DNA of 64,000 nt from Mycolicibacterium parafortuitum. Its GTDB lineage: Bacteria > Actinomycetota > Actinomycetes > Mycobacteriales > Mycobacteriaceae. Positions 1 through 9,787 of this stretch are shown piece after piece. Within the stretch, counting starts at the first letter, position 1, and every line of letters starts with the position of its first letter. The notes under the pieces are model-generated. The model did not search any database and had not been told where the DNA came from. It saw only the letters and a program-made list of their open reading frames with translations. The translations under genes and the position numbers were made by a program. The stretch lies in contig NZ_AP022598.1 of assembly GCF_010725485.1 (NCBI RefSeq), positions 5,022,001-5,086,000 of the forward strand, read 5' to 3'.

Positions 1-121
1 GGTCGGCGGGATCGAGCACGGTGATCGACGCGTCCGGGCCCGCCGCGACCCGCAACCGGTAGGCGGCGACCAGACCGGAGATACCGCCTCCGACGACGCA
101 GTACCGGGGCGCGCCGCTCAC
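1..121 (-). CDS. hemY: Protoporphyrinogen oxidase (coproporphyrinogen III oxidase type), N-terminus only
   Basis: Only the first 40 codons are inside the window. They begin at a GTG whose bases overlap the TGA of hemE, giving a GTGA junction and translational coupling. The peptide starts [22 protein letters not shown], the GxGxxG-type dinucleotide-binding fold expected at the N-terminus of the FAD-dependent oxidase of haem synthesis. The hemE-hemY order is the usual mycobacterial one. By family knowledge, Gram-positive enzymes of this class act in the coproporphyrin-dependent pathway. Assignment rests on the Rossmann motif plus position, because the catalytic part is outside. Confidence 0.85.
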   Translation of the reverse strand, partial: MSGAPRYCVVGGGISGLVAAYRLRVAAGPDASITVLDPAD

Positions 122-1182
122 AGCTCGTGCACCAGCGCCACCGCGTCGGTGATGATGGCCGGGTCGGTGGCGGGAAGCACGCCGTGACCCAGGTTGAAGA
201 TGTGCCCGACGGCGCCCGCGTCGACCGCGCGGCGGCCGTCCTCGACGACCGCGCGCACCGCCCGATCCACCACCGGCCAGCCGGCCAGCAGCACCACCGG
301 GTCGAGGTTGCCCTGCAGCGCGCTGCCGCGCCGCACCCGCGCGGCGGCGTCGGTCAGCGAGGTGCGCCAGTCGACGCCGACGACGGCGGGCACTCCGTGG
401 CCGGTGACCGCTTCCGACATCGCGCCGAGCAGTTCGGCGGTGCCGACACCGAAGTGCGTCATAGGCACGCCGTAGCCGGCCAGCGACGCGAACACCCGGG
501 CGCTGTGTGGCAGCACGTAGGCGCGGTAGTCGGCCAGCGACAGCGTCCCGGCCCAGGAGTCGAACACCTGGATCGCGTCGACCCCGGCCTCGAGCTGCAC
601 GCGCAGGAACTCGATCGTGACGTCGGTCAGCGCCGTCATCAACGCGTGCCAGGTCTCGGTGTCGCCGAGCATCATCGCCTTGGTGCGTTCGTGATGGCGG
701 CTCGGTCCGCCCTCGACCAGGTAGGACGCCAGCGTGAACGGCGCCCCGGCGAAGCCGATCAGCGGGACCTCGCCGAGCGCGGCGGTCAGCTGGCCGATCG
801 CGGTGGCCACCGCGCCGACCTGGTCGTGTTGCAGTGGGGCGACCGCGCGGACGTCGTCGGCGGTGCGGATCGGGTGCGCGATGACCGGGCCGACGTCGGG
901 GACGATGTCGAGGTCGATACCGGCGGCACGTAACGGCACCACGATGTCGGAGAACAGGATCGCCGCGTCCACATCGTGCCTGCGCACCGGCTGCAACGTG
1001 ATCTCGGTGATCAGGTCGGCGTCGAAGCAGGCCTGCATCATGGTGTTCTTGGCCCGCAGTTCGCGGTACTCCGGCAGGGACCGACCGGCCTGACGCATCA
1101 TCCACACCGGTACCCGGTGGGGTTTGCGACCGGCGGCGGCAGCCAGGTACGGAGATTCGGGCAGCTCGCGGCGCGTGTTCAT
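118..1182 (-). CDS. hemE: Uroporphyrinogen decarboxylase
   Basis: This 354-residue protein decarboxylates the four acetate side chains of uroporphyrinogen III to give coproporphyrinogen III in cytoplasmic haem synthesis. The N-terminal substrate-binding signature [19 protein letters not shown] (about residues 25-43) is intact. The later stretch [17 protein letters not shown] and the C-terminal FNLGHGVLP are also typical. Length matches the family (about 350). The chosen ATG gives [13 protein letters not shown]. It is the first gene of a haem operon and couples to hemY by a 4-base overlap. Confidence 0.97.
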   Translation of the reverse strand: MNTRRELPESPYLAAAAGRKPHRVPVWMMRQAGRSLPEYRELRAKNTMMQACFDADLITEITLQPVRRHDVDAAILFSDIVVPLRAAGIDLDIVPDVGPVIAHPIRTADDVRAVAPLQHDQVGAVATAIGQLTAALGEVPLIGFAGAPFTLASYLVEGGPSRHHERTKAMMLGDTETWHALMTALTDVTIEFLRVQLEAGVDAIQVFDSWAGTLSLADYRAYVLPHSARVFASLAGYGVPMTHFGVGTAELLGAMSEAVTGHGVPAVVGVDWRTSLTDAAARVRRGSALQGNLDPVVLLAGWPVVDRAVRAVVEDGRRAVDAGAVGHIFNLGHGVLPATDPAIITDAVALVHEL

Positions 1183-1256
1183 CGCTCCCTATGCTGCCAT
1201 GCCGCTATCGGCGCGCCTGCCGACAGACCTGCCCAAATGGACTACCGTCAAACGCC

Positions 1257-1841
1257 GTGACCACCGCCGAACCGGCTCCGTTCCGTGAAGCGGTGGCGGC
1301 GATGAATGCCACCACCGTCCGACCCGAGATCGAGCTCGGGCCCATCCGGCCACCGCAGCGCCTGGCGCCCTACAGCTATGCGCTGGGCGCCGAGGTCAAG
1401 CACGCCGAGGCCGCGATCGTGCCCGAGCGCTCCGAAGGGGATGCGTTCGGGCGGCTCATCCTGCTGCACGACCCCGAGGGCGCCGAGGCGTGGGACGGCA
1501 CCATGCGGCTGGTCGCCTACATCCAGGCCGACCTCGATTCCACCGAGGCCGTCGACCCGCTGCTGCCCGAGGTGGCGTGGAGCTGGCTCGTCGACGCGCT
1601 GGAGCAGCGTGCCGAACAGCAGGTGACGGCCCTGGGCGGCACCGTCACCGCGACCACGTCGGTGCGCTACGGCGACATCTCCGGGCCGCCGCGCGCCCAC
1701 CAGTTGGAGCTGCGCGCATCGTGGACCGCGACATCGCTGGACCTCGGCCCGCATGTGCAGGCGTTCTGTGAGGTGCTCGAGCACGCCGCCGGCCTGCCGC
1801 CGGCCGGGGTGACCGACCTGAGTTCGCGCACCCGCGCCTGA
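1257..1841 (+). CDS. DUF3000 family protein (Rv2680-like)
   Basis: This conserved actinobacterial protein has no established function. The GTG at 1257 (VTTAEPAPFREAVAAM) is preferred over an upstream in-frame start at 1191 that would add a Cys/Arg-rich, non-conserved extension. The protein has about 194 residues, is acidic, and shows no membrane segment or signal peptide. It sits directly before the RNase D-like gene with a 5-base gap, so the two are probably co-transcribed, as in other mycobacteria. Recognition is by family resemblance and position. Confidence 0.8.
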   Translation: MTTAEPAPFREAVAAMNATTVRPEIELGPIRPPQRLAPYSYALGAEVKHAEAAIVPERSEGDAFGRLILLHDPEGAEAWDGTMRLVAYIQADLDSTEAVDPLLPEVAWSWLVDALEQRAEQQVTALGGTVTATTSVRYGDISGPPRAHQLELRASWTATSLDLGPHVQAFCEVLEHAAGLPPAGVTDLSSRTRA

Positions 1842-1846
1842 GGCCG

Positions 1847-3127
1847 ATGTCCGAAGCTGAGAACACCGGCTCCCCCGTGGACGCCGATCCGGTCGAATCC
1901 GAGCTGCCCGAAGCCGAGCCGCTGCTGACACCACGCGACGGCGTGCCGGAGGTGTCGTCGAGCCGCGGCGAGATCGCCAGGGCCGCCGACCTGTTGGCGT
2001 CCGGAACCGGGCCGTTCGCGGTGGATGCCGAGCGGGCGTCGGGTTTCCGATACTCCAACCGGGCGTATCTGGTTCAGATCCGGCGCGCGGGCGCCGGCAC
2101 CGTGCTGATCGACCCGGTCAGCCACGGCGGCGACCCGCTGCAGGTGCTGGCTCCGGTCGCCGAGGTACTGGCCACCGACGAATGGGTGCTGCACGCCGCG
2201 GACCAGGACCTGCCCTGCCTGGCCGAGATCGGCATGCGGCCCCCCGCCCTGTACGACACCGAGCTGGCGGGCCGGCTGGCCAACTACGACCGGGTCAACC
2301 TGGCCGCGATGGTGCAGCGGCTGCTCGGGCTGCAGCTGACCAAGGGCCACGGCGCCGCCGACTGGTCGAAACGCCCACTGCCGCACGACTGGCTCAACTA
2401 CGCGGCCCTGGACGTCGAGGTCCTGCTGGAGCTGCGTGACGCCGTCGCCGCGGTGCTCGAGGAACAGGGCAAGTCCGAGTGGGCCCGCCAGGAGTTCGAA
2501 TATCTGCGCACGTTCGAGGCGCCACCGACCCGGCGGGACCGCTGGCGGCGCACCTCCGGCATCCACAAGGTGCGGGACCCGCGAGCGCTGGCCGCGGTGC
2601 GGGAGCTGTGGGTCACCCGGGACCAGATCGCCCGCCGCCGAGACATCGCACCCGGGCGCATCCTGCCCGACAGCGCCATCATCAGTGCCGCGACCTCCAA
2701 CCCCGACACACTCGAAAAGCTCACCGCACTACCGGTTTTCAGCGGTTCGAAGCAGCGGCGCAGCGCACAGGTGTGGTTGGACGCGCTGGCTCGGGCCCGC
2801 ACCAGCGAGCCACCTGAGGCACAGGAGCCGTCCAACGGGCCGCCGCCGGCGTCGCGGTGGTCTCGGCGCAAGCCCGAGGCCGCGGTGCGGCTTGAGGCCG
2901 CCCGCGCCGAGTTGAGCGCGCTGGCCGAACAGGTTTCGGTGCCGATGGAGAACCTGCTGTCCCCCGACACGGTCCGCAGGCTGTGCTGGGACTGGCAGCC
3001 CGTCGAGGACGGGGAGGCGACCGCAGCCGCCGTCGACGCGTTCCTGCGCACCACCACCGCCCGGCAGTGGCAGCGCGATCTCACGGTGCCCGCGCTGGCG
3101 CGGGCGTTGGCTACTCCGGAGCGGTGA
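1847..3127 (+). CDS. RNase D-like 3'-5' exonuclease with HRDC domain
   Basis: The 426-residue protein begins with an acidic leader (residues 1-40), followed by a DEDD exonuclease domain. FAVDAERASGFRYSNRAYLVQI supplies the first Asp-Glu pair (ExoI). DQDLPCLAEIG fits ExoII, and LNYAALDVEVLLELRD carries the ExoIII-type Asp. An HRDC-like domain follows (about residues 230-310), then a second helical region. By family knowledge it would trim structured RNA 3' ends. The stop lies 17 bases inside the convergent hydrolase gene, so the two 3' ends overlap. Confidence 0.87.
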   Translation: MSEAENTGSPVDADPVESELPEAEPLLTPRDGVPEVSSSRGEIARAADLLASGTGPFAVDAERASGFRYSNRAYLVQIRRAGAGTVLIDPVSHGGDPLQVLAPVAEVLATDEWVLHAADQDLPCLAEIGMRPPALYDTELAGRLANYDRVNLAAMVQRLLGLQLTKGHGAADWSKRPLPHDWLNYAALDVEVLLELRDAVAAVLEEQGKSEWARQEFEYLRTFEAPPTRRDRWRRTSGIHKVRDPRALAAVRELWVTRDQIARRRDIAPGRILPDSAIISAATSNPDTLEKLTALPVFSGSKQRRSAQVWLDALARARTSEPPEAQEPSNGPPPASRWSRRKPEAAVRLEAARAELSALAEQVSVPMENLLSPDTVRRLCWDWQPVEDGEATAAAVDAFLRTTTARQWQRDLTVPALARALATPER

Positions 3128-4013
3128 CCCGGTCGATGTGGTCGGTGAAATGCCGCCACACCGCGTCGGGATCCTCCAGTTGGGGCCAGTGCCCGATACT
3201 TTCAAGCATGACCACGTCGGCGTCCGGGATCACCTCGCGGTAGCGCCGCGCCATGTGCGCGCCCGAGTTGGGGTCGAGCGCGCCGTCGATCAGGCGCATC
3301 GGCACCCGCGCCTCCCGCATCGCCCGCACCCAGCGGTTGCGATGCCGGTAACGGTCCTCGACGAACCGGCCGACCTTGTGCAGCACTGCTTTTCCGTCGT
3401 TGTACTCCAGGATCTGGTGGAACAGGTCCATCATGTGCGGCGTCGGCTGGGTGTCGGGGCCGAACATCTCCCTGATCGTCGGTTCCAGGAGCCGCCGCGA
3501 GACTCGGCTGCCCTGCAGCGGACTGAGGATGTCCCCCAACGGTGTCGCGGACATCAGCTTCTGCAGCAGCCGCGGCGTGTAGGACTCGTTGAACATCCCG
3601 CCGTTGAGCCAGGTGACCGACTCGATCCGCGGCGCGCCGTAGGCATGCTCGGACCACACCTGCCGGGCCAGCAGTTCCTGGCCGACCGAGTCCCCGAGAT
3701 CGTGGGCGAGCACGTGCACGGTCTGCACACCGAGGTGCGCGAGCAACGCCTCGTGCACATCCGCGTGGTCGTGCACGCTGTAGCCGTACGCCTTCGGCTT
3801 CGCCGAGAAACCCATCCCGATCATGTCGGGCGCGATCACGGTGAACCGCGCGGTGAGCCTGCTCCACAACGGCTGCCAGTCGAAGGTGTTGAACGGATAG
3901 CCGTGGATCAGCAGCAGGTGCGGACCCTGCCCCTCACAGCGGTAGAAGATGTCGAAACCGAGGTAGTCGAAATACTGCCCGGCGTCGCGCCAGCGCTGAA
4001 GTTCGGCATCCAC
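3111..4013 (-). CDS. Alpha/beta hydrolase with Asp nucleophile (haloalkane dehalogenase / epoxide hydrolase-like)
   Basis: This is a 300-residue cytoplasmic alpha/beta-hydrolase. The oxyanion region reads LLIHGYPFNTFDW. The nucleophile elbow is LAHDLGDSVGQ, with Asp where esterases carry Ser, as in haloalkane dehalogenases and epoxide hydrolases. The catalytic His is in SIGHWPQLEDP. A helical cap lies between about residues 140 and 230. The start is a GTG (VDAELQRW). The substrate is unknown. Its 3' end overlaps that of the RNase D-like gene. Confidence 0.82.
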   Translation of the reverse strand: MDAELQRWRDAGQYFDYLGFDIFYRCEGQGPHLLLIHGYPFNTFDWQPLWSRLTARFTVIAPDMIGMGFSAKPKAYGYSVHDHADVHEALLAHLGVQTVHVLAHDLGDSVGQELLARQVWSEHAYGAPRIESVTWLNGGMFNESYTPRLLQKLMSATPLGDILSPLQGSRVSRRLLEPTIREMFGPDTQPTPHMMDLFHQILEYNDGKAVLHKVGRFVEDRYRHRNRWVRAMREARVPMRLIDGALDPNSGAHMARRYREVIPDADVVMLESIGHWPQLEDPDAVWRHFTDHIDRVTAPE

Positions 4014-4031
4014 TCCGCCGACCCTAGGCGC

Positions 4032-5216
4032 TCAGCTGAAGGCGCGCGCCAGGAACTCGGTGGAATCCGGCATCGACACCAGCACGGTGCCGCTGTGGTC
4101 GGCCTCCGGGTACACCTTAAGGGTCACCTGCTGGCCGTTCGCGGTCAGCTGGTCGGCGAAGCGCAGCGTCAGATTCGGCGGCACGTCGCGATCGGCCATC
4201 CCGACGCCGAGGAACACCGGCCGGTCGTAACCCGACGGCGGGATGCCCATGTATGCGTCGATCGCCTCGACGGCACCCGGGATCGACGCGACCGGCGCGG
4301 TGAAGAACTCCGGGACCCGCAGCCCGGTCAGTGCGCCGGCCAGGTCTGCGGCACACAGGGTTTCGGCCTGATCGGCAGCTGCCCGGCCGGCAGGCGTCAA
4401 CACCTGGTCCAGGTCGAGATCCGGACGGGCCTCACGCAGCGCGGCGACGATGTAGGCGGTGTAGGCACTGCCCATCGGCCCGAGTTCGGGCGGTACCACC
4501 ATCTGCGGGCCGGCCTGCTTGACGATGGACTCGACCCCGGCGGGCGTGCCGGTGGCGACCACCCCGCGGTAGTCGAGGCCGGACCCCGCGGAGAACTCGG
4601 TGGCCCACCGCGCGGTGGCGACGGCCGCTCCCCCGCCCTGGGACTGACCGACCACCGCCCACTTCGGGGACAGATCGAGATCCATCTCGTGGGCGGCGAT
4701 GACGGAGTCCACCACCCCGTGTGCGGTGGTGACGCTGTTCAGGTAGCTCATCAACCCGGGGGTGCCGAGGCCCGCGTAATCGGTGCCGACCACCACATAA
4801 CCCTGGTCCAGCCAGTGCGAGAGGTACTCGTCGTCGCGGTCGCTGCGGCTCCTGGCCGACGGCGTGCAATCGTCACCGAGCCCGACGGTGCCGTGTGCCC
4901 ACGCCGCCACCGGCCAACCGCCCGGTGGCGCAGGCGTTTTCGGCACGAACACCGCCGCGGTGCTGACCGCGGGCCGGTCGTGCTGGTCGACCGTCGAGTA
5001 CAGGATGCGATAGGCACGGGCAGCCGCCGTCACCGACAGCGCCGGATCCAGCGCCACCGCGTCGATCAGCGTGCCCGGCGCCGGAACGGGTCCGTCGTAG
5101 GTCCGCGCGTCCAGGCCCGACCAGACCGGGACACTCGCCGTCGCGGCCGGTGCGACGCCCACCAGGGCGGCCAGCACCATCACGAGGGCGGTGAGAAATC
5201 CGCCGATACGTCTCAT
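4032..5216 (-). CDS. Secreted lipase, secretory lipase (LIP) family
   Basis: The ATG at 5216 gives a 394-residue protein starting MRRIGGFLTALVMVLAALVGVAPAA, a classical Sec signal peptide with likely cleavage after ...ATA. A longer frame upstream would overlap dxs and bury the signal, so the shorter start is chosen; it lies 4 bases after the dxs stop. The mature part shows WAHGTVGLGDDCTP, a GQSQGGGAA nucleophile elbow (Ser) and a C-terminal EADHSGT with the likely catalytic His, typical of PF03583-type lipases. It probably acts on acylglycerols or esters outside the membrane. The true substrate is not evident. Confidence 0.85.
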   Translation of the reverse strand: MRRIGGFLTALVMVLAALVGVAPAATASVPVWSGLDARTYDGPVPAPGTLIDAVALDPALSVTAAARAYRILYSTVDQHDRPAVSTAAVFVPKTPAPPGGWPVAAWAHGTVGLGDDCTPSARSRSDRDDEYLSHWLDQGYVVVGTDYAGLGTPGLMSYLNSVTTAHGVVDSVIAAHEMDLDLSPKWAVVGQSQGGGAAVATARWATEFSAGSGLDYRGVVATGTPAGVESIVKQAGPQMVVPPELGPMGSAYTAYIVAALREARPDLDLDQVLTPAGRAAADQAETLCAADLAGALTGLRVPEFFTAPVASIPGAVEAIDAYMGIPPSGYDRPVFLGVGMADRDVPPNLTLRFADQLTANGQQVTLKVYPEADHSGTVLVSMPDSTEFLARAFS

Positions 5217-5220
5217 GGTG

Positions 5221-7134
5221 TCAGTCGACGCGCTCACTGACCTCGCGCTCACCGGCGGAGGCGCCGAGCGCGGCGATCCAGCCGGTGATCCGGCGGGCGA
5301 GATTCTGCTCGGTCAGCCCGACCTCGGCGAGCACCTCACCACGCGAGGCGTGTGCGAAGAACTCCTGTGGCAGTGCGGCGTCGCGGCACGGCACGTCGAT
5401 CTCGGCGCCGCGCAACGCCGCCGACACCGCGGAGCCGACCCCGCCGTGCCCGCCGTTGTCCTCGAGCGTGACGACGAGCTTGTGCGCGGTGGCGAGTTCG
5501 CCGATCTGGGACGGAACCGGCAGCACCCAGCGCGGGTCCACCACCGTCACGCCGATGCCCTGATTGCGCAGCCGCTCGGCGACGCCGATCGCCATCGGCG
5601 CGAACGCACCGACCGACACGATCAGGACATCCTCGGAGAGCCCGTCGGCCGGGACCGCGAGCACGTCGACCCCGTCGCGCCGTTCCAGCGCCGGAATGTC
5701 GGCTCCCACATCCCCCTTCGGGAACCGGATGGCCGTCGGCCCGTCCTTGATCTCGACCGCCTCGGCGAGCTCCTCGCGGAGCCGCGCGCCGTCGCGGGGT
5801 GCGGCGACCCGCATGCCGGGCACGATGCCCAGGATCGACAGGTCCCACATCCCGTTGTGGCTCGCGCCGTCGGGGCCGGTGACGCCCGAGCGGTCCAGCA
5901 CGACCGTCACCGGAAGGTTGTGCAGCGCAACGTCCATCAGCATCTGGTCGAATGCCCGGTTCAGGAACGTCGAGTAGATCGCGACGACCGGGTGCATCCC
6001 GCCCATCGCGAGTCCAGCCGCCGACGTCATCGCGTGCTGTTCGGCGATGCCGACATCGAAGAACCGGTCCGGGAACCGTTTACGGAACGCCGAGAGCCCG
6101 GTCGGACCCGGCATCGCGGCGGTGATCGCGACGATGTCGCGGCGCTTGCCGGCCAGGTCGATCAGCGTCTCGGAGAACGCCGACGTCCAGCCCGGACCGG
6201 GAACCGAAGTGGCCAGGCCGGTTTCGGGGTCGATGACGCCGCAGGCGTGCATCTGGTCGTCGACGTCGTTCTCCGCGGGTGCGTATCCCATGCCCTTGCG
6301 GGTCACGACATGCACGACGACCGGCGCGTTGAATGCGCGGGCGTGCCGCAGCGCGCCCTCCACGGCGGACTCGTCGTGTCCGTCGATCGGCCCGACGTAC
6401 TTCAGGCCCAGATCGGTGAACATCACCTGCGGCGAGAGCGCGTCCTTGATGCCCGCCTTGATCGAATGCATGCACTGGTAGCAGAACTCGCCGATGACCG
6501 GGACGCCGCGCACCGCCTTGCGGCCCTCTTCGAGGACCCGCTCGTAGCCGGGCTGCAGCCGCAGCGCGGCCAGGTGCTCGGCGAAACCGCCGATCGTCGG
6601 GGCGTAGCTGCGCCCGTTGTCGTTGACGATGATCACCACCGGCCGCTTGGACGCGGCGATGTTGTTCAGCGCCTCCCAGCACATACCGCCGGTCAGCGCG
6701 CCGTCACCGACGACGGCCACCACGTGGCGGTTGCGGTGCCCGGACAGCTCGAACGCCTTCGCCAGGCCGTCGGCGTAGGACAGCGCCGAGCTGGCATGGC
6801 TGGACTCGACCCAGTCGTGCTCGCTCTCGCTGCGAGACGGATAGCCCGACAGGCCGTCCTTCTTACGCAGCGTCTCGAAGTCCTGGCAACGGCCGGTGAG
6901 CATCTTGTGCACATAGGCCTGATGACCGGTGTCGAACAGGATCGGATCATGCGGGGAGTCGAAGACGCGGTGCAGCGCAAGCGTCAACTCGACGACGCCG
7001 AGGTTGGGTCCCAGATGTCCACCCGTCGCCGCGACCTTGTGGATCAGGAAATCGCGGATCTCCGTGGCGAGCTCGTCGAGCTGCGCATGGGACAGGTGTG
7101 CCAGATCAGCGGGACCGCGGATCTGTTCAAGCAT
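5221..7134 (-). CDS. dxs: 1-deoxy-D-xylulose-5-phosphate synthase
   Basis: This thiamine-diphosphate enzyme condenses pyruvate and glyceraldehyde 3-phosphate in the first step of the MEP isoprenoid pathway. The 637 residues have family length. Visible signatures are [32 protein letters not shown], the ThDP/Mg motif [18 protein letters not shown], the transketolase central part with [18 protein letters not shown], and [18 protein letters not shown]. It is first in a likely two-gene unit with the secreted lipase, which begins 4 bases after its stop. Confidence 0.97.
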   Translation of the reverse strand: MLEQIRGPADLAHLSHAQLDELATEIRDFLIHKVAATGGHLGPNLGVVELTLALHRVFDSPHDPILFDTGHQAYVHKMLTGRCQDFETLRKKDGLSGYPSRSESEHDWVESSHASSALSYADGLAKAFELSGHRNRHVVAVVGDGALTGGMCWEALNNIAASKRPVVIIVNDNGRSYAPTIGGFAEHLAALRLQPGYERVLEEGRKAVRGVPVIGEFCYQCMHSIKAGIKDALSPQVMFTDLGLKYVGPIDGHDESAVEGALRHARAFNAPVVVHVVTRKGMGYAPAENDVDDQMHACGVIDPETGLATSVPGPGWTSAFSETLIDLAGKRRDIVAITAAMPGPTGLSAFRKRFPDRFFDVGIAEQHAMTSAAGLAMGGMHPVVAIYSTFLNRAFDQMLMDVALHNLPVTVVLDRSGVTGPDGASHNGMWDLSILGIVPGMRVAAPRDGARLREELAEAVEIKDGPTAIRFPKGDVGADIPALERRDGVDVLAVPADGLSEDVLIVSVGAFAPMAIGVAERLRNQGIGVTVVDPRWVLPVPSQIGELATAHKLVVTLEDNGGHGGVGSAVSAALRGAEIDVPCRDAALPQEFFAHASRGEVLAEVGLTEQNLARRITGWIAALGASAGEREVSERVD

Positions 7135-7153
7135 CAGGCCAGTCTACGCACCG

Positions 7154-8500
7154 CTATTGGGATCGGTCCTGTCGAGTCTGGTACACGTCGGGCACCCCGT
7201 CGCGGTCCTCATCCACCGTCTCTTCGAGGTGAATGCGCCGGTAGGCGGCATTTCTGGTGAGCAGCAGCACCGAAGCGAGCACCGCCGCCAACAGTGATCC
7301 GCACAACACGCCGACCTTGACGAATTCGTGACGTGCCGAATCGGGGCCGTACGACAGATCACCGATCAGCAAAGAGACGGTGAATCCTATACCCGCCAGC
7401 ATCGCGACGCCGAGCACGTCGACCCAGCGCAGCGACGAATCGAGGTTCGCGCGGGTGAACGCGGCAAGCAACCTGGTGGTCACGAAGATTCCGATCGGTT
7501 TGCCGAGCACCAGGCCCAGCACGATGCCGAGGGTGATCGGATCGCTCAGCGCGCGCCCGAGCCCGTCGAGGCCGCCGAAACTCACTCCGGCAGCGAAGAA
7601 CGCGAAGACCGGGATCGCGATCCCGGTCGACAGCGGACGGGTGCGGTGCTCGAAATGTTCGGCCATCCCGGCGTCGACCTCGACTCCTCCGCGTGTCGCC
7701 GATCGGCGAACCGGGACCGCGAACCCGAGCAGCACACCGGCCACCGTCGCGTGCACCCCGGACTCGTGCATCAGCACCCAGGTCAGCACACCGAGCGGGA
7801 TCAGCACCCACCACGCCTGCACCCCGCGCTGCACGGCGACGGTGAACACCGCCAGTACCGCCAATGCCCCGCCCAGTGCCGCGACGTTGATCTCGTCGGT
7901 GTAGAACACCGCGATCACCAGCACCGCCAGCAGGTCGTCGACGACGGCCAGCGTCAGCAGGAAGGTGCGCAACGCCGAGGGCAGGTGGGTCGAGATGACC
8001 GCGAGCACCGCGACCGCGAACGCGATGTCGGTCGCGGTCGGGATCGCCCACCCGCGCAACGCACCGTCACCGGCCCGCGCGGCGACCGCGACGAAGATCA
8101 CCGCGGGCACCACCATGCCGCCGACAGCGGCCGCGATCGGCAGCGCGGCCTGGCGCGGATCACGCAGATCGCCGGCGACGAACTCCCGTTTCAGCTCCAG
8201 CCCGACCACCAGGAAGAAGATGGCCAGCAGTCCGTCAGCGGCCCAGTGTCCGATCGACAATGACAGGTGCAGACCAAATGGACTGCCGCCGATCTCGGTG
8301 TCCCGCAGCGCGAAGTAGGCCTGCGACCAGGGCGAGTTCGCCCACACCAGCGCGGCGGTCGCGGCGATCAGCAGGATCACCCCGCCGACGGTCTCCTTGC
8401 GCAGGATCTCGCTGATCCGGCTGGTCTCCGACCAGGAGCCGCGGGAGAACAGTGCGGGCCGCAAGCCCCCAGGAGAGTCTGACGGCGGGGTGGGGGTCAT
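7154..8500 (-). CDS. nhaA: Na+/H+ antiporter NhaA
   Basis: This 448-residue polytopic membrane protein should exchange external protons for cytoplasmic Na+ at the inner membrane. [12 protein letters not shown] and the ion-binding Asp pair in [18 protein letters not shown] are the NhaA signatures. About 11-12 hydrophobic helices are visible from residue 35 to 420, and the hydrophilic tail is acidic ([16 protein letters not shown]). M. tuberculosis, as I recall, carries an arsenic/ABC-transporter group in this interval instead, so this is a lineage-specific occupant. Start is the ATG giving [12 protein letters not shown]. Confidence 0.95.
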   Translation of the reverse strand: MTPTPPSDSPGGLRPALFSRGSWSETSRISEILRKETVGGVILLIAATAALVWANSPWSQAYFALRDTEIGGSPFGLHLSLSIGHWAADGLLAIFFLVVGLELKREFVAGDLRDPRQAALPIAAAVGGMVVPAVIFVAVAARAGDGALRGWAIPTATDIAFAVAVLAVISTHLPSALRTFLLTLAVVDDLLAVLVIAVFYTDEINVAALGGALAVLAVFTVAVQRGVQAWWVLIPLGVLTWVLMHESGVHATVAGVLLGFAVPVRRSATRGGVEVDAGMAEHFEHRTRPLSTGIAIPVFAFFAAGVSFGGLDGLGRALSDPITLGIVLGLVLGKPIGIFVTTRLLAAFTRANLDSSLRWVDVLGVAMLAGIGFTVSLLIGDLSYGPDSARHEFVKVGVLCGSLLAAVLASVLLLTRNAAYRRIHLEETVDEDRDGVPDVYQTRQDRSQ

Positions 8501-8566
8501 GTCCTGCCTCGGGTCGGGGTCGACGATTCACCGCCGACCAGACTTCCCGGCACACCTGTGGTCATC

Positions 8567-9787
8567 CTAGGCGTCCGCGGGCCGCTGCAGCACGGCGACG
8601 CATTCGACGTGGTGCGTCAGTGGGAACGAGTCGTATACCCGCAGTTCCTCGACGTCATACCCGTGTTTGCGGTAAAGGCCCACGTCGCGTGCGAAAGAGG
8701 CAGCCTCACAACCGATGTGGATGATGCGCGGGACACCGGCGGCGGACAGCAGATCGATCACCTCGCGGCCTGCACCGGTGCGGGGCGGATCGAGCACCGC
8801 GACGTCGGCGCGGGCGGGCTGGGCCGCCAGCGCGCGGCGCACCGAATCGGTGCGCACCGACACGTTGTCCAGATCGGCCAGCGCGGCGCGCGCCGAGCGC
8901 GACGCCCCCCGGGAGGTGTCCACGGTCAGCACCCGCCCGCCGGGGCCGACGCCGCGTGCCAGAGCGGCGGCGAAAACGCCTGCGCCGCCGTAGAGGTCCC
9001 ACGCCGTCATCCCGGCCTGCAGGTGCGCCCATTCGGTGATCAGCGCACTGTAGAGCGCGGGGGCGTCGCGGTGGGCCTGCCAGAACGCCGTCGCCGGCAC
9101 CTGCCAGGTGCGGTCTCCGACGCGCTGCACCGCCTCGTAGTCGCCCTCGACGGCGGTCGTGCGTTGCCCGCTGCCCTGCGCGCCGGCGACCACGACGTGC
9201 CGGTGGCCGTCGTCGTCGAGCACGACGTGCACCGCCGAGTGCGGGTGCCAGCGCCGCTCGGCCAGGCCGTCGACCATTCCGGGCGGAAGCTGCGCACAGT
9301 CGAGCCGGTGCACCAGGTCGGCGCTGTGGTAGCGGTGGAAGCCGGCCCGGCCGTCGGCGGAGGTGTCCAGCCGCACCCGGGTTCGCCAGCCGGTCGCACC
9401 CTGTTCGCCGACCGGCTCGGCGGCGGCGTCGGCTTCCTCGCGCCAGCGGTAACCGCCAAGGCGGGCAAGCTGGTTGGCGACCACCGCACCCTTGATCCGG
9501 CGCACCGCGGCGGGGTCGGCGAAGGCTAGATCGCAGCAGCCCGCGCCGTCGACACCCGCGATCGGGCACAGCGAATCGATACGGTCCGCAGACGGCTCGA
9601 GGATCTCGACGGCATCGGCGTTCCAGTAGGAGCCACGGTCGCCGACCAGCCGGGCCCGCACCGTCTCCCCGGGCAGCGCGTAGCGGACGAACACCACCCG
9701 CCCGTCGTGGCGGGCGATGCAGCTGCCCCCGTTGGCAGGGGCCACCGTCGTCAACGTCAGTTCGTCGGCCAGTTCGTCGCCGCTCAT
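8567..9787 (-). CDS. TRAM-domain class I SAM-dependent RNA methyltransferase (RumA/TrmA-like, Rv2689c-like)
   Basis: The 406-residue protein has an N-terminal TRAM domain (about 8-60), a cysteine cluster CPIAGVDGAGCCDLAF that may bind an Fe-S cluster as in RlmD, a SAM-binding fold (TAWDLYGGAGVFAAALA), and a C-terminal DPPRTGAGREVIDLL with IHIGCEAASFARD supplying the catalytic Cys. It should methylate C5 of a uridine in rRNA or tRNA. Its ATG overlaps the stop of the upstream APC permease by 4 bases (ATGA), so the two are translationally coupled. Confidence 0.92.
   Translation of the reverse strand: MSGDELADELTLTTVAPANGGSCIARHDGRVVFVRYALPGETVRARLVGDRGSYWNADAVEILEPSADRIDSLCPIAGVDGAGCCDLAFADPAAVRRIKGAVVANQLARLGGYRWREEADAAAEPVGEQGATGWRTRVRLDTSADGRAGFHRYHSADLVHRLDCAQLPPGMVDGLAERRWHPHSAVHVVLDDDGHRHVVVAGAQGSGQRTTAVEGDYEAVQRVGDRTWQVPATAFWQAHRDAPALYSALITEWAHLQAGMTAWDLYGGAGVFAAALARGVGPGGRVLTVDTSRGASRSARAALADLDNVSVRTDSVRRALAAQPARADVAVLDPPRTGAGREVIDLLSAAGVPRIIHIGCEAASFARDVGLYRKHGYDVEELRVYDSFPLTHHVECVAVLQRPADA

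Noticed and set aside
3138..7260. Two long plus-strand open frames (about 700 and 690 codons) opposite the hydrolase, lipase and dxs genes
   Set aside because: Arg/His/Asp-rich compositions mirror the codon structure of the minus-strand genes; no recognisable domains or start signals.
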